DNA of 64,000 nucleotides, from positions 1,426,001 through 1,490,000 of the forward strand of contig NZ_JBEPOO010000001.1 in NCBI RefSeq assembly GCF_040546815.1, read 5' to 3'. This document shows, one piece after another, positions 17,364-28,561 of the stretch (positions are counted from its first letter, which is position 1; each line of letters starts with the position of its first letter). Under the pieces are notes generated by a model, which was not told the origin of the DNA, searched no databases, and saw only the letters and a list, made by a program, of their open reading frames with translations. The stretch comes from Devosia sp. 2618 (GTDB lineage Bacteria; Pseudomonadota; Alphaproteobacteria; Rhizobiales; Devosiaceae). Position numbers and translations under genes: made by a program.

Positions 17364-19442
17364 ATGATTCAAGCGATTGTTTTCCTGCCCCTCATCGGCG
17401 CGTTGATCGCGGGGCTGCTGGGCCGTACCATTGGTCACCGCCCCAGTGAGATCATCACCACCGCTTTGCTGATCATTTCGGCGATCCTGAGCTGGGTTGT
17501 CTTCCTGCCAGTCGCCTTTGGCGGCGGGCTCGCTGGCGCCGTCGTCGATGGCCATACGGCTGTCGTCAAGGTCGAGATCATGCGCTGGATCCAGGTCGGT
17601 GACATGGACCTGCGCTGGGTGCTGCGCGTCGATACGCTGACGGCCATCATGCTGGTCGTGGTCAATACCGTGTCGAGCCTGGTGCACGTCTATTCAATCG
17701 GCTACATGGCCGACGATCCGCATCGCAACCGGTTCTTCGCCTATCTGTCGCTCTTTACCTTCGCCATGCTGATGCTGGTGACTGCCGACAACTTCCTGCA
17801 GATGTTCTTCGGCTGGGAAGGCGTTGGTCTTGCGTCCTACCTGCTGATCGGCTTCTGGTACACGCGTCCATCGGCAACCGCTGCGGCGATGAAGGCTTTC
17901 ATCGTCAACCGCGTCGGCGACTTTGGCTTTGCACTCGGCATTTTCGGCGCCTTCATGGTGCTGGGCCATATCGACTTCGACAGTGCATTCCACGCTGCTG
18001 GCGAGTTTGGTACGACCGGTCTGCCCATCATGCAGTTCCTCGGCTGGCAGCTTGATGCCATGACCGTCATCTGCCTGCTGCTGTTTATGGGTGCCATGGG
18101 CAAGTCGGCGCAGTTCCTGCTGCACACCTGGCTACCAGACGCAATGGAAGGCCCGACCCCTGTTTCGGCCCTAATCCATGCCGCCACCATGGTGACGGCC
18201 GGTGTGTTCATGGTCGCGCGTCTGTCGCCGCTGTTTGAAACTTCGCCTTTCGCTCTAACCGTCGTTCTGATCGTCGGCGCCATCACCGCATTCTTTGCGG
18301 CGACGGTTGGTCTGGTCCAGAACGACATCAAGCGCGTCATCGCTTACTCGACCTGTTCGCAGCTCGGCTACATGTTCGTGGCGCTGGGGGCAGGGGCTTA
18401 CTCAGCCGGTGTGTTCCACCTATTCACCCACGCCTTCTTCAAGGCACTGCTGTTCCTGGGCGCCGGCGCGGTGATCCATGCCATGCACCATGAGCAGGAC
18501 ATGCGGAACATGGGCGGTCTTCGCAAGAAGATCCCGGTGACCTACGCCATGATGCTGATTGGCACGTTGGCGCTGACAGGTGTCGGCATCCCCGGCACGG
18601 ACTTCCTCGGCTTTGCGGGCTTCTTCTCCAAGGACTCGATCATCGAGGCGGCTTATGCGGTCGGCGGCAATACGGGCATGTTCGCCTTCTGGATGCTGGT
18701 TATCGCTGCGCTGTTCACGAGCTTCTACTCGTGGCGCCTGATCCACCTGACCTTCCACGGCGAACCTCGTCCTGCGGCCCACGCCCATGATGATCACGCG
18801 GCTCATGACGACAGTGCGCACGATGATCATGCCCATGACGATCATGGCCACGGCCATGGTTCGGCATACGACAACGCGCATGAGCCTCCTCGGGTCATGC
18901 AGATCCCGCTCTACATTCTGGCTGTCGGCGCTGTGCTGGCTGGCGCGGTGTTCTACGGCATGTTCTTCCACGACGTGGAGCACATCGAGCACTTCTTCGC
19001 CGGTGCTATCGTCGTCGACCATGATATCATTGAGGCTGCACACCACGTGCCACTCTGGGTGAAGTGGAGCGCGACCATCTCCATGATCATCGGTTTTGTG
19101 ACCGCCTGGTACATGTATATCCGCAATCCAGCCGTTCCCGGCCGCCTTGCTGCGCAGAACCCTGGCCTCTACCAGTTCCTGCTCAACAAGTGGTACTTCG
19201 ACGAGCTCTACAACAACATCTTCGTCAAGCCGGCTCTGTGGATCGGACGCGCCTTTTGGAAGGGCTTCGATGACTGGCTGATTGACGAAAAGCTCACCGA
19301 GGGCCTCGGCCGTCGGGTGCAGAATGTTACGTCCTGGGTCGTCAAGCTCCAGTCCGGCTACCTCTACCACTATGCCTTCGCCATGCTGATCGGCATTGCG
19401 GCACTGCTGACCTGGGCCATTACGGCCGGGGGACTGATCTGA
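17364..19442 (+). CDS. nuoL: NADH-quinone oxidoreductase subunit L (antiporter-like)
   Basis: A 692-residue distal proton-pumping subunit with about 16 helices and the long lateral helix at the C-terminus. The antiporter signature is intact: [19 protein letters not shown] with membrane Glu, [25 protein letters not shown], and [16 protein letters not shown]. Unusual is a hydrophilic loop at residues about 473-508 with some 13 His alternating with Asp/Glu (DNA about 18780-18870), inserted between helices. Its stop overlaps the nuoM start by one base. Confidence 0.97.
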   Translation: MIQAIVFLPLIGALIAGLLGRTIGHRPSEIITTALLIISAILSWVVFLPVAFGGGLAGAVVDGHTAVVKVEIMRWIQVGDMDLRWVLRVDTLTAIMLVVVNTVSSLVHVYSIGYMADDPHRNRFFAYLSLFTFAMLMLVTADNFLQMFFGWEGVGLASYLLIGFWYTRPSATAAAMKAFIVNRVGDFGFALGIFGAFMVLGHIDFDSAFHAAGEFGTTGLPIMQFLGWQLDAMTVICLLLFMGAMGKSAQFLLHTWLPDAMEGPTPVSALIHAATMVTAGVFMVARLSPLFETSPFALTVVLIVGAITAFFAATVGLVQNDIKRVIAYSTCSQLGYMFVALGAGAYSAGVFHLFTHAFFKALLFLGAGAVIHAMHHEQDMRNMGGLRKKIPVTYAMMLIGTLALTGVGIPGTDFLGFAGFFSKDSIIEAAYAVGGNTGMFAFWMLVIAALFTSFYSWRLIHLTFHGEPRPAAHAHDDHAAHDDSAHDDHAHDDHGHGHGSAYDNAHEPPRVMQIPLYILAVGAVLAGAVFYGMFFHDVEHIEHFFAGAIVVDHDIIEAAHHVPLWVKWSATISMIIGFVTAWYMYIRNPAVPGRLAAQNPGLYQFLLNKWYFDELYNNIFVKPALWIGRAFWKGFDDWLIDEKLTEGLGRRVQNVTSWVVKLQSGYLYHYAFAMLIGIAALLTWAITAGGLI

Positions 19443-21010
19443 TGACATTCGATAATTCCATTCTAACAGTCCTCACCTGGCTACCCGTACTGGGCGCAGC
19501 GGTTCTGCTGTTCACGCCGAAAACGGCGTTGAGCACGATCCGTTGGATCACGCTCGCCGTTACGGCCGTGACCTTCGTGCTGTCGCTCGCGATGTGGCAG
19601 GCGTTCGATCCGTCCAATCCCGGCTTCCAGTTCGTCGTGAACAATGCCTGGATCGGCGATACCATCGGCTACCGCGTCGGCGTCGACGGCATTTCGGTGC
19701 TGTTTGTTGTGCTTACCGCGCTGCTGATGCCCTTCGCCATTCTGGCGAGCTGGGAAGTCGACAAGCGGGTCAAGGAATACATGATCGTATTCCTGATCCT
19801 CGAGACTCTGATGATCGGCGTGTTCACCACGCTCGATCTGGCGATGTTCTATGTCTTCTTTGAAGGCACGCTGCTGCCGATGTTCCTGATCATCGGTATC
19901 TGGGGCGGCTCCGCCCGCATCCAGGCCAGCTACAAGTTCTTCTTTTACACCTTCATCGGCTCGGTGCTGATGCTGCTGGCCATCATGGCCATGTACTGGA
20001 ATGGCGGCACGACCGATATCGTCAAGCTGCTGGCCCACGACTTCCCTGAATCCTGGCAGCCATGGCTGTGGTGGGCGTTCTTTGCCTCGCTCGCCGTCAA
20101 GATGCCAATGTGGCCGTTCCATCGCTGGCTTCCAGAGGCGCACGTTCAGGCGCCCACGGCTGGCTCGGTGATCCTTGCGGCAATCCTGCTGAAATTGGGC
20201 GGCTACGGCTTCCTGCGCTTCAGCCTGCCGATGTTCCCCGATGCGTCGCTGCAGTTCTCCAACATCATCTTCTTTCTGTCCGTTGCCGCCATCATCATCA
20301 CCTCGCTGATCGCGCTGGTGCAGACCGATATCAAGAAGCTGATCGCCTATTCGTCCGTCGCCCATATGGGTTTTGTGACCATGGGTATCTTTGCGGGCAA
20401 TGCACTGGGCATTCAGGGCGCCCTGTTCCAGATGATTTCGCACGGCATCGTGTCCGGCGCGCTCTTCCTCTGCGTCGGCGTCATCTATGACCGCATGCAT
20501 ACTCGTGACATCGCTGCCTATGGTGGTCTTGTCGAGCGCATGCCGCGCTACGCCTTTGCGTTCATGGTGTTCACCATGGCCAATGTTGGTCTGCCAGGTA
20601 CATCGGGGTTTGTCGGTGAATTCCTGACGCTGATGGGTGTGTTCCAGGTCAATACCTGGGTGGCGTTTGGCGCGGCCTTCGGTCTGATCCTGTCGGCCGG
20701 CTATGCGCTCTGGCTCTATCGCCGCGTGATTTTCGGTGCGCTGACCAAGGATAACCTCAAGGCCATCCTCGATCTGAACCTGCGTGAAAAGGTCATCTTG
20801 TACCCGCTCATCATTCTGACGATCGTCTTCGGCTTCTATCCTGCGCCGATCCTCGATACGACCGCAGCGGCCGTCAACAACCTCGTTACCCACTACGCTA
20901 CGGCTGTGGGCCTCGATCCGGCCGTCTCGTTGGCCGATGCGCAGGCACCGCTCGCTCATGCCGAACCGGTGGCGGCTGCAGAGCCTGCCGCCGCGCCAGC
21001 TGCCCACTAG
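19442..21010 (+). CDS. nuoM: NADH-quinone oxidoreductase subunit M (antiporter-like)
   Basis: A 522-residue proton-pumping subunit with 14 predicted helices. It has the Glu-containing motif [21 protein letters not shown], the Lys-containing [26 protein letters not shown] and [15 protein letters not shown]. The last about 30 residues are an Ala/Pro-rich tail ([16 protein letters not shown]) not needed by the family fold. It is joined to nuoL by a 1-bp overlap. Confidence 0.97.
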   Translation: MTFDNSILTVLTWLPVLGAAVLLFTPKTALSTIRWITLAVTAVTFVLSLAMWQAFDPSNPGFQFVVNNAWIGDTIGYRVGVDGISVLFVVLTALLMPFAILASWEVDKRVKEYMIVFLILETLMIGVFTTLDLAMFYVFFEGTLLPMFLIIGIWGGSARIQASYKFFFYTFIGSVLMLLAIMAMYWNGGTTDIVKLLAHDFPESWQPWLWWAFFASLAVKMPMWPFHRWLPEAHVQAPTAGSVILAAILLKLGGYGFLRFSLPMFPDASLQFSNIIFFLSVAAIIITSLIALVQTDIKKLIAYSSVAHMGFVTMGIFAGNALGIQGALFQMISHGIVSGALFLCVGVIYDRMHTRDIAAYGGLVERMPRYAFAFMVFTMANVGLPGTSGFVGEFLTLMGVFQVNTWVAFGAAFGLILSAGYALWLYRRVIFGALTKDNLKAILDLNLREKVILYPLIILTIVFGFYPAPILDTTAAAVNNLVTHYATAVGLDPAVSLADAQAPLAHAEPVAAAEPAAAPAAH

Positions 21011-21019
21011 GAGAGTCCC

Positions 21020-22465
21020 GTGAACTCAGACGTTACAGATTTCGCGAGCCTGGCTCCTGCCTATCCAGAAATGCTGCTGGCCGTTGGCGCCATCGTGCTT
21101 TTGCTGGTCGGCGTGGTGATCAACAAGGAACGCTCCTTGCTGGTCTCTTACGGCGCTGTTCTGCTGTTGCTCATCGTGGGCGCGCTCATCCTGTTCGCGC
21201 CTGCCGACGGTGTGCTGTTCAATGGCGTCTTCATCTCCGACAGCTTCGCGCGCTTCATGAAAGTGCTCGTGCTGGGTGGTTCGGCCTTCTCGCTGATGTT
21301 GGCTTTGCCACGCGCCGAAGAGAACGGCACCCACAAGTTCGAATATGCCATTCTGGTGCTGCTCGCGACGCTGGGCATGCTGGCCATGGTGTCGGCGAAC
21401 GACCTGATGAGCCTTTATGTCGGTCTTGAACTACAGTCGCTATCGCTCTACGTGCTCGCCGCCATCAAGCGCGATGACTCCAAGGCGACCGAAGCGGGCC
21501 TCAAGTACTTCGTGCTCGGCGCACTCAGCTCCGGCATGCTGCTCTATGGCGCATCGATGATCTATGGCTTTACCGGCCATACCAATCTGCAGGAAATCGT
21601 TCTCGCCATCGCCAATGAAGGTCGTTCGATCGGCCTGATCTTTGGTTTGGTGTTCCTCCTGGCTGGCGTTGCCTTCAAGATCTCGGCCGTGCCGTTCCAC
21701 ATGTGGACGCCCGACGTTTACGAAGGCGCGCCAACCCCGGTCACCGCGTTCTTTGCGACGGCTCCGAAGGTTGCCGCCATGGCACTGATGGTACGTCTGG
21801 TCATGGACACCTTCCAGGGCATCACCAGCGACTGGCAGCAGATCATCATCTTCCTTTCGATTGCTTCCATGGTGCTGGCCGCGTTCGCTGCCATTGGCCA
21901 GAAGTCGATCAAGCGACTGGTTGCGTACTCGTCCATCGGTCACGTCGGCTTTGCCCTCGTGGGTCTGTCGTCGGGTACGCAGGTTGGCGTTGAAGGCGTC
22001 GCGATCTACATGGCTATCTATATGGCGATGACGATCGGGCTCTTTGCCTGCATCCTGTCGCTGCGCACCGAGAATGGCTATGTCGAAACCATCGACGAAT
22101 TGGCCGGCGCGGCACAGGCCCGTCCATTCGTCGCTGCGATTATGGCGATCATCATGTTCTCGCTGATCGGCATGCCGCCACTGGCTGGGTTCTTTGCCAA
22201 GTGGCACGCTTTCCTGGCTGCCATCGACGCGCATCTCTATGTGCTCGCCGTGATCGGCGTGATGGCCTCGGCCGTCAGCGCCTTCTACTACCTGCGGGTG
22301 GTCAAGGTGATGTATTTCGACGAGCCGGTCCGCCAGTTCGAAGCGGTACCAGCGGAGCTCAACATCATCATGGGCGTGAGCGGCTTCCTCGTCGTCACCT
22401 ACTACTTCACGGTTGGTAGTCCATTGGCGAGCTTTGCCAAGGTCGCCGCCGGAAGCCTGTTCTAG
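21020..22465 (+). CDS. nuoN: NADH-quinone oxidoreductase subunit N (antiporter-like)
   Basis: A 481-residue proton-pumping subunit with 14 helices. Motifs are [19 protein letters not shown] (membrane Glu), [28 protein letters not shown] (Lys and DVYEGAP) and [18 protein letters not shown]. It starts at a GTG with AGGAGA (21009-21014) 5 bases upstream. Last nuo gene; birA follows with no gap. Confidence 0.97.
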   Translation: MNSDVTDFASLAPAYPEMLLAVGAIVLLLVGVVINKERSLLVSYGAVLLLLIVGALILFAPADGVLFNGVFISDSFARFMKVLVLGGSAFSLMLALPRAEENGTHKFEYAILVLLATLGMLAMVSANDLMSLYVGLELQSLSLYVLAAIKRDDSKATEAGLKYFVLGALSSGMLLYGASMIYGFTGHTNLQEIVLAIANEGRSIGLIFGLVFLLAGVAFKISAVPFHMWTPDVYEGAPTPVTAFFATAPKVAAMALMVRLVMDTFQGITSDWQQIIIFLSIASMVLAAFAAIGQKSIKRLVAYSSIGHVGFALVGLSSGTQVGVEGVAIYMAIYMAMTIGLFACILSLRTENGYVETIDELAGAAQARPFVAAIMAIIMFSLIGMPPLAGFFAKWHAFLAAIDAHLYVLAVIGVMASAVSAFYYLRVVKVMYFDEPVRQFEAVPAELNIIMGVSGFLVVTYYFTVGSPLASFAKVAAGSLF

Positions 22466-23296
22466 GTGACAGACTTCGCACTTGGACCCAAGGCGCGCGC
22501 GGCCGGATACCGGCTGCGCGGCTATGACAGTGTCGGCTCGACCAATTCCGAGGCTTTGGATGCTGCGGCTGCCGGCGATGTCGGCGGAATCTGGTTTGCT
22601 GCGCGACAGCAGACAGCGGGCAGGGGGCGGCGTGGCCGTCCTTGGGTCAACCCGCCCGGCAACCTTGCCGCGACACTATTGATTGTTCCAGATGCCGATC
22701 CCACTTCGGTTGCAACGCTGGGCTTTGTTGCCGGCGTGTCGCTGAGCGCGGCGCTGAGCGCCATCTTGCCGGGCGGTATCGTGAAGGTGGGCATTGATGG
22801 TGCCGATAGCGCCGGAGGCGAAGGCCGCATCGCGCTCAAATGGCCCAATGACGTTTTGGCCGACGGCGCGAAACTGGCCGGCATCCTGCTCGAAGCCAAC
22901 AAGCTTCCAGACGGTCACCATGCAATTGCCATCGGCATTGGCGTCAATGTGTTGGCGGCTCCCACGGGCTTGCCCTATCCAGCCACCAGCCTGAAAGATC
23001 TTGGCGCTATCCGCACAGCGGAAGACGTCTTTGAAGCTCTCAGCGATGCCTGGGTCGATGCCTTTGGCCTGTGGAATGACGGGCATGGCATAAGTGAAGT
23101 ACTGCGCAGATGGCGCGGTTCTGCCGCAGGGATTGGCGCAGAAGTTGCCGTCAATCAAAACGGCGAAGTGCTACGTGGGATATTTGAAACCATCGACGAC
23201 GCCGGACGCCTCATCGTCCGCGCCGACGACAACCGTCGCATCGCGATCAGCGCAGGCGACGTCCATTTTGGGGCAACGGCCAGCGCCCGAAGCTGA
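22466..23296 (+). CDS. birA: Biotin-[acetyl-CoA-carboxylase] ligase
   Basis: A 276-residue biotin protein ligase that activates biotin with ATP and attaches it to biotin carboxyl carrier proteins. The ATP/biotinyl-AMP loop GRGRRGRPWVNPPGN is at residues about 52-66, and KWPNDVLADGAKLAGILLE at about 121-140. There is no N-terminal HTH, so unlike E. coli BirA it cannot act as a biotin repressor. The GTG start lies directly after the nuoN TAG stop, so it is probably read through from the nuo operon. Its placement behind nuoN is conserved in Hyphomicrobiales. Confidence 0.93.
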   Translation: MTDFALGPKARAAGYRLRGYDSVGSTNSEALDAAAAGDVGGIWFAARQQTAGRGRRGRPWVNPPGNLAATLLIVPDADPTSVATLGFVAGVSLSAALSAILPGGIVKVGIDGADSAGGEGRIALKWPNDVLADGAKLAGILLEANKLPDGHHAIAIGIGVNVLAAPTGLPYPATSLKDLGAIRTAEDVFEALSDAWVDAFGLWNDGHGISEVLRRWRGSAAGIGAEVAVNQNGEVLRGIFETIDDAGRLIVRADDNRRIAISAGDVHFGATASARS

Positions 23297-23369
23297 CCAT
23301 CAACAATTGCGCAGTCGACCGGCGACCAATGATCGCCTGGCGTTGCGCTCGAAAGGACTAAACTGACCC

Positions 23370-25043
23370 ATGGCTAAAAACCAAAGGGATGAACTCGTCT
23401 TCGTGCCACTTGGCGGCGTCGGCGAAATCGGCATGAACATGGGCGCTTATGGCTTTGGCCCTGAGCGTTCGCGGAAGTGGATTGTCGTCGATTGCGGCGT
23501 GAGCTTCGGTGGGCCGGACCTGCCTGGCATCGAGTTGATCATGGCCAACCCCGAGTTTCTCGAGGAACGTGCCGATGACGTGCTGGGCCTTATTCTGACC
23601 CACTCGCACGAAGACCACTATGGCGCGGTGCTTGATCTGTGGCCCGGCTTTGAAAAGCCCGTGTTCTGCACGCCGTTCACTGCATCCATGCTGGCCGCAA
23701 AGCGGGCAGGAGATGGCATTGTCGAAAACGTCGACGTCACCATCATGCGCCCGGGCAAGCCGTTCGAGCTTGGCCCCTTCACCATCGAAGCGATCAACGT
23801 CGCGCACTCGATCCCTGAATCGAATGCGCTGCTGATTTCCACCCCAATCGGCCGCGTTCTGCATACCGGTGACTGGAAGCTTGATCCGACCCCAGTCGGC
23901 AATGCGCCAACCGATGTGGCCCGTCTGCAAAAGATTGGCGAAGACACCTCGACGCCGCTGGCCCTGATTTGCGACTCGACCAACGCGCTCAAGGACGGCG
24001 AAAGCCCGAGCGAAGCTGAAGTTGCTGCCAATCTGGCCGCGATGATCGCCGAGTCGCCAAACCGTGTTGCGGTCACGACATTCGCGTCCAACGTTGGCCG
24101 CGTCATCTCGATCGTTCGCGCTGCCGAAAAGGCTGGCCGTCAGGTGGTGATGTCTGGTCGTTCGCTGCACCGTATCACCGGCATTGCCCGCGAACTGGGC
24201 ATGCTGGAAGGCCTGCCGCCGCTGCTCGATCAGGATGCCTATAAGAGCATCGCCCGCAACAAGATCGTGCTGATCTGCACGGGCAGCCAGGGCGAAGCCC
24301 GCGCCGCAATCGCCCGCATAGCGCGCGGCGATCACCCGGTGATCGATCTGACCGCTGGCGACCGCATGATCTTCTCTTCCTGGGCCATTCCCGGCAACGA
24401 GCGCGAAGTCATCGACATCCAGAACCTGCTGATCGACAAGGGCGTCGAAGTCATCACCCAGAACGATGGCCTTGTGCACGTCACCGGCCACCCACGTCGC
24501 GAAGAACTGCGTAAGCTCTATAGCTGGGTGAAGCCGCAGGTGTTGGTTCCGGTCCATGGCGAAGCCGTCCATTTGCAGGCCCACGCCAAGTTGGGCCGCG
24601 AAGCTGGTATCCCGACCGTGTGCGAAGCCCGCAACGGCGATCTTGTGCGCCTGTTCCCTGAGCCAATGGCATTCCCGCAGGAAGTGCGCACCGGCGAACT
24701 TTATCTCGATGGCCTCGTGCTCTGCACACCAGAGGAGTCGGGCGTCAAAGGCCGTCGTCGCTTGTCCTTCGGTGGGCATATTGTTGTCAGCCTCTGCGTT
24801 AATGGCAGCGGCCAGGTTGTCTCAGGTCCCGATCTAGTCGTTGAAGGCCTGCCCGAGACCGAGGACGAGTCGCTTGGAGATCTGGTGGAAGACACCATCG
24901 CCGGTGTCCTGAAATCCATGCCGCCCAAGCGCCGCAGCGATACCGAAGTTCTGAACTCGGCGCTGTTCAAGGCGATCCGGAACGAAGTGAACGCCTATTG
25001 GGGCCGCAAGCCCAACGTTTCGGTTTTCGTTCACCGCGTATAG
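23370..25043 (+). CDS. rnj: Ribonuclease J
   Basis: A 557-residue metallo-beta-lactamase/beta-CASP ribonuclease with 5'-3' exonuclease and possible endonuclease activity. It matures rRNA ends and decays mRNA. The zinc motif HSHEDH is at residues 78-83. HTGDWKLD, CDSTNA and the beta-CASP blocks (STGSQGE-like CTGSQGEARAA) follow, with PVHGE and a C-terminal domain. Alphaproteobacteria keep RNase J alongside RNase E. It starts 73 bp after birA. Confidence 0.95.
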   Translation: MAKNQRDELVFVPLGGVGEIGMNMGAYGFGPERSRKWIVVDCGVSFGGPDLPGIELIMANPEFLEERADDVLGLILTHSHEDHYGAVLDLWPGFEKPVFCTPFTASMLAAKRAGDGIVENVDVTIMRPGKPFELGPFTIEAINVAHSIPESNALLISTPIGRVLHTGDWKLDPTPVGNAPTDVARLQKIGEDTSTPLALICDSTNALKDGESPSEAEVAANLAAMIAESPNRVAVTTFASNVGRVISIVRAAEKAGRQVVMSGRSLHRITGIARELGMLEGLPPLLDQDAYKSIARNKIVLICTGSQGEARAAIARIARGDHPVIDLTAGDRMIFSSWAIPGNEREVIDIQNLLIDKGVEVITQNDGLVHVTGHPRREELRKLYSWVKPQVLVPVHGEAVHLQAHAKLGREAGIPTVCEARNGDLVRLFPEPMAFPQEVRTGELYLDGLVLCTPEESGVKGRRRLSFGGHIVVSLCVNGSGQVVSGPDLVVEGLPETEDESLGDLVEDTIAGVLKSMPPKRRSDTEVLNSALFKAIRNEVNAYWGRKPNVSVFVHRV

Positions 25044-25183
25044 CGGCGACGTGCCTCACCTTTTGGGTGCAGGCAGACCTGTCGAATTGCGAGGCTTAGG
25101 GTTATTATCGAGCCACAGCCTTGCGGTTCGACCGCACGCAGATGAGTCCATGACGGCGTGGACGGATCGGGAAAGGAACGCTC

Positions 25184-25432
25184 ATGCAAATCGGTTCTAT
25201 ACTGGCGGTGTTCTTCGTCGTCTGGTGGCTGAGTTTCGTCGCCGTTCTGCCGATTGGCAATCGCAGCCAGGCCGAAGCTGGTCATGTCGTTGCCGGTACG
25301 GATCCGGCCGCGCCGGTAACGCCTCGCGTGCTGCTTCGGGCTCTGATTGCCACTGGCATTGCCATTGTGCTGACGGCTTTGCTGTTGTGGAGCCTCACCA
25401 ACGAAACCCTCCATTATTACTGGAATCGCTAG
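25184..25432 (+). CDS. DUF1467 family small membrane protein
   Basis: 82 residues with two helices (about 4-24, VFFVVWWLSFVAVLPIG, and 50-73, LIATGIAIVLTALLLWSL) and a short loop between them. The WWLxFxxVLPxG stretch is the DUF1467 hallmark. AAAGGAA 8 bases before the ATG decides the start. In this order the family sits between rnj and proS; in relatives a methylmalonyl-CoA epimerase gene is often also present, but it is absent here. Function unknown. Confidence 0.88.
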   Translation: MQIGSILAVFFVVWWLSFVAVLPIGNRSQAEAGHVVAGTDPAAPVTPRVLLRALIATGIAIVLTALLLWSLTNETLHYYWNR

Positions 25433-25565
25433 TCCTGCCGTCAGGATGCCCAGCCGACCATCACCAGTTTCCTGGCGGCTTGTAAGCGCTAGTCATCTGT
25501 TCGCGTACGATGAGGTGGCGGTGGATGTCATCTTTTCGTCATCTCGAAACACTAAGACCGCGACA

Positions 25566-25594
25566 AACAAAAAAGCGGGGCACAAGGCCCCGCT
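25566..25594 (-). terminator. Strong leftward terminator with no annotated gene upstream
   Basis: On the minus strand: AGCGGGGC (25594-25587), loop CTTGT, GCCCCGCT (25581-25574), then TTTTTTGTTTG. It is a perfect 8-bp GC stem with a six-T tract. On the plus strand no T-run follows. All flanking genes point right, so the transcript it ends is unknown. Confidence 0.85.
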
Positions 25595-25760
25595 AATATG
25601 AGTTTGATCGACAATACGCTGGTCTTAGGCACGCTATACAGCGGCAGCCAACGCTCCTCCCTTGACGTTGTCGACGTCCGGCGGTTTGTGACCGCCTGTG
25701 CTTTATTGCGTCGGACCCTAACAACAAGATTTGCACCTGTCACGCAGATTCTGCATGCCT
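25567..25760 (-). ncRNA. Hypothetical small RNA ending at the leftward terminator
   Basis: Inferred only from the orphan minus-strand terminator. Reading leftward from about 25760 there is a GGCGGT/ACCGCC hairpin, a GGGAGG tract and then the terminator. No open frame ends before the terminator with a credible ribosome site. The alternative is a plus-strand sRNA with an exposed CCTCCC anti-Shine-Dalgarno tract, a common theme in alphaproteobacterial sRNAs. 5' end and strand are uncertain. Confidence 0.2.
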
Positions 25761-25844
25761 TCCATGCTTGCATCGGATGGACGAGTAGGATTTGAGTGGG
25801 CATCAACAAAAGCCTTGAGTCGACGGACCTTTTCGGGAGTTCAC

Positions 25845-27194
25845 ATGCGCCTGTCTCGCTACTTTTTGCCGGTCCTGCGCGATGTGCCTAAAGAGGCCGA
25901 AATCGTCTCGCACCGCTTGATGCTGCGCGCCGGCATGATCCGCCAGCAGGCCTCTGGCCTCTATTCCTGGCTGCCGCTCGGCTATAAAGTACTGATGAAG
26001 GTACAAAAAATCATCGAAGAAGAGCAGAATCGCTCCGGCGCGATCGAGCTTTTGATGCCAACCATCCAGTCGGCCGATCTGTGGCGCGAGTCCGGTCGCT
26101 ACGATGCCTATGGCAAAGAGATGCTGCGCATCGAAGATCGCCACGAGCGCGAATTCCTCTATGGCCCGACCAATGAGGAAATGATCACCGACATTTTCCG
26201 CACCTATGTGAAGTCCTACAAGGACTTGCCGCTGAACCTTTACCACATCCAGTGGAAGTTCCGTGACGAGGTGCGTCCGCGCTTCGGCACCATGCGCAGC
26301 CGCGAATTCCTGATGAAGGATGCCTATTCCTTCGATCTGTCCAAGGAAGCGGCCGTGCAGGCCTACGAGCGCATGTTCGTTGCCTATCTGCGCACCTATG
26401 CCCGCATGGGCCTGACCGCCATTCCGATGCGCGCCGATACCGGCCCTATCGGTGGCGATCTCAGCCATGAGTGGATCGTGCTGGCCGACACTGGCGAAAG
26501 CGCCGTGTTCTGCGACCGCCGCCTGCTCGAAAAGCCAATTCCTGCCCAGGACGTCGACTTCCGCGGCGACCTCAATCCGATCTTTCAGGACTGGACCTCG
26601 CTTTACGCCGCGACCGAAGACATGGTCGATATGGGAGAGTACGAAGCCGCTGTTCCAGAAGAACATCGTGTTTCTGCACGCGGTATCGAAGTCGGCCATA
26701 TTTTCTACTTCGGCACCAAGTACTCCGAGCCCATGAAGGCGACCGTCACCGGTCCCGACGGCAAGGAAATCACCGTGCATATGGGCTCTTATGGTATCGG
26801 ACCGACGCGTCTCGTGCCGGCCATTATTGAAGCCTTCCACGATGAGTCCGGCATTGTCTGGCCCGTCAGCGTTGCGCCTTTCGAGGCCGTGCTGATCAAT
26901 CTTAAGGCCGGCAATGCCGCGTGCGACGCTGCGTGCGATGCGCTTTACGCCGAATTGAACGCGGCCGGGCTCGACATGCTCTATGATGATCGCGATCAGG
27001 GTGCGGGTGCAAAGTTCACCACGGCTGATCTGATCGGTATCCCATACCAGATCATTCTCGGACCACGTGGCCTTGCCAATGGCGAAGCCGAAATCAAGCA
27101 CCGCAAGACCGGTGAACGCGAAACGTTGCCGATTGCCGACGCAGTGGCACGCCTCAAGAGCCTTATCGAACCACAGCGAAAGACTGACATTTGA
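25845..27194 (+). CDS. proS: Prolyl-tRNA synthetase (short alphaproteobacterial form)
   Basis: A 449-residue class II synthetase charging tRNA-Pro. The start is the ATG at 25845, giving [46 protein letters not shown], the conserved N-terminus; an in-frame start 114 bases upstream has no family support. GGGAG lies 5 bases ahead. Class II motif 2 ([25 protein letters not shown]) and motif 3 ([10 protein letters not shown]) are present. It lacks the Ala-tRNA editing (YbaK-like) insertion of E. coli ProS, normal for this clade. Confidence 0.96.
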   Translation: MRLSRYFLPVLRDVPKEAEIVSHRLMLRAGMIRQQASGLYSWLPLGYKVLMKVQKIIEEEQNRSGAIELLMPTIQSADLWRESGRYDAYGKEMLRIEDRHEREFLYGPTNEEMITDIFRTYVKSYKDLPLNLYHIQWKFRDEVRPRFGTMRSREFLMKDAYSFDLSKEAAVQAYERMFVAYLRTYARMGLTAIPMRADTGPIGGDLSHEWIVLADTGESAVFCDRRLLEKPIPAQDVDFRGDLNPIFQDWTSLYAATEDMVDMGEYEAAVPEEHRVSARGIEVGHIFYFGTKYSEPMKATVTGPDGKEITVHMGSYGIGPTRLVPAIIEAFHDESGIVWPVSVAPFEAVLINLKAGNAACDAACDALYAELNAAGLDMLYDDRDQGAGAKFTTADLIGIPYQIILGPRGLANGEAEIKHRKTGERETLPIADAVARLKSLIEPQRKTDI

Positions 27195-28561
27195 CCGACA
27201 CGGCGCAGCCTGCACTGAATAAGGGCACGCGCGCCTTCTCGCGCTTTGAATGGATGGTCGCGGGACGATATCTGCGCGCCCGTCGCAAGGAGGCGTTCAT
27301 TTCGGTGATCGCCAGCCTGACCATGGTCGGTGTTGCCATTGGCGTGGCGACGCTGATCGTCGTCATGTCGGTGATGAACGGCTTCCGCGCCGAATTGCTG
27401 ACCAAGATTCTGGGTCTCAACGGCCACTTCACGGCCTATCCGATCGAGCGTGAGTTCACCGACTACCAAGAGACGATCGCGGCGATGCAGAAAATCGACG
27501 GCGTCGATTTCGCCGTCTATTTCGTCGAAGGTCAGGTGCTGGCGTCTGGTCGTGGCAGTTCGACCGGCGTCACCGTTCGCGGCATGGACGAAGAAAACAT
27601 CAAGAAGCTCAAGCTGCTCTACAACGCCGCAAATCAGGGTGGTTGGGACCAGTGGGATGATAGCCGTGGCATCGCCATCGGCTACCGACTGGCACAGACC
27701 CTGGGCGTCTCGCTCGGCGATCAGGTGCAGATTATCAATCCTGATGGGGCCATGACCCCGTTCGGATCGACACCGCAGATCCGCTCCTATCCGGTCAATG
27801 TGATCTTCGATCTCGGCATGGTCGAGTTTGATAGCTTCTTCATGTACATGCCGCTCGAGCCGGCTCAAGACTATTTCAAGATGTTCGACGAGGTGCTGCG
27901 TCCGGGCTTTGGACCGCTGGACCCGCTGGCCAGCGATGCTGAAATCGACGCCGCCTATGAGCGCATCAATCGGGTGACGGCAGCTGAAGTGTTCATTAAG
28001 AACCCCGATGACGTTGCCCTTATGCGCGATCGGCTACAGGCCGATACGGAAATCCGCCCGCTGATTCTGACCGATTGGCAGCAGCGCAACGAGACCTTCT
28101 TCTCGGCGCTGCAGGTCGAGCGGGTAGTGATGTTCACGATCCTGTCGATGATTATCCTCGTCGCCGCGTTCAACATCATTTCCAGCCTCATCATGCTGGT
28201 GAAGGACAAGAGCTCAGATATCGCCGTGCTGCGCACCATGGGTGCCACACGCGGCTCGATCATGCGCATCTTCTCAATCACCGGCACCACTATCGGCGTG
28301 ATCGGCACGTTGAGCGGCACCATTCTTGGATTGATCGTTGCGGCCAATGCCGAGCCGCTGCGGGCCTTTGTGTCCAATACGCTCGGCGTCGCAATCTTCC
28401 CCCCGGAAGTGTTCTTCCTGTCGTCGCTGCCATCCAAGACCGACCCTATTGAGGTCACTGTCGTGGTTTGCCTGGCGCTTGGGCTGAGCTTCCTTGCTAC
28501 GCTTTACCCGGCCTGGCGCGCCGCCCAATATGATCCAGTCGAGGCCCTGCGCTATGAGTAA
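27191..28561 (+). CDS. lolC: Lipoprotein-releasing ABC transporter permease LolC
   Basis: A 456-residue inner-membrane permease of the LolCDE-type complex that extracts outer-membrane lipoproteins. One helix lies at about residues 45-65 ([29 protein letters not shown]). A large periplasmic MacB-like domain follows, then three C-terminal helices with the [28 protein letters not shown] ending. The TTG start overlaps the proS stop (TTGA). An internal ATG at 27254 is an alternative, but would remove residues before [12 protein letters not shown]. Alphaproteobacteria use one LolC/E-type permease, probably as a homodimer. Confidence 0.9.
   Translation: MTDTAQPALNKGTRAFSRFEWMVAGRYLRARRKEAFISVIASLTMVGVAIGVATLIVVMSVMNGFRAELLTKILGLNGHFTAYPIEREFTDYQETIAAMQKIDGVDFAVYFVEGQVLASGRGSSTGVTVRGMDEENIKKLKLLYNAANQGGWDQWDDSRGIAIGYRLAQTLGVSLGDQVQIINPDGAMTPFGSTPQIRSYPVNVIFDLGMVEFDSFFMYMPLEPAQDYFKMFDEVLRPGFGPLDPLASDAEIDAAYERINRVTAAEVFIKNPDDVALMRDRLQADTEIRPLILTDWQQRNETFFSALQVERVVMFTILSMIILVAAFNIISSLIMLVKDKSSDIAVLRTMGATRGSIMRIFSITGTTIGVIGTLSGTILGLIVAANAEPLRAFVSNTLGVAIFPPEVFFLSSLPSKTDPIEVTVVVCLALGLSFLATLYPAWRAAQYDPVEALRYE

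Larger units (their letters stand above)
25433..25844. other. 412-bp gene-free region upstream of proS
   Basis: No convincing protein gene on either strand. It contains a perfect minus-strand terminator (25566-25594), a TCCTCCC tract on the plus strand near 25657-25663, and a plus-strand hairpin GGCGGT-TTGTG-ACCGCC near 25680-25697. proS itself is preceded by GGGAG at 25835-25839. Confidence 0.6.

Noticed and set aside
19481..24779. Long minus-strand frames opposite nuoM (508 codons), nuoN and RNase J (473 codons)
   Set aside because: Same cause: shadows of confirmed plus-strand genes with no family resemblance.
25803..27215. 470-codon minus-strand frame opposite proS
   Set aside because: proS is unmistakable on the plus strand, so the opposite frame is a shadow.
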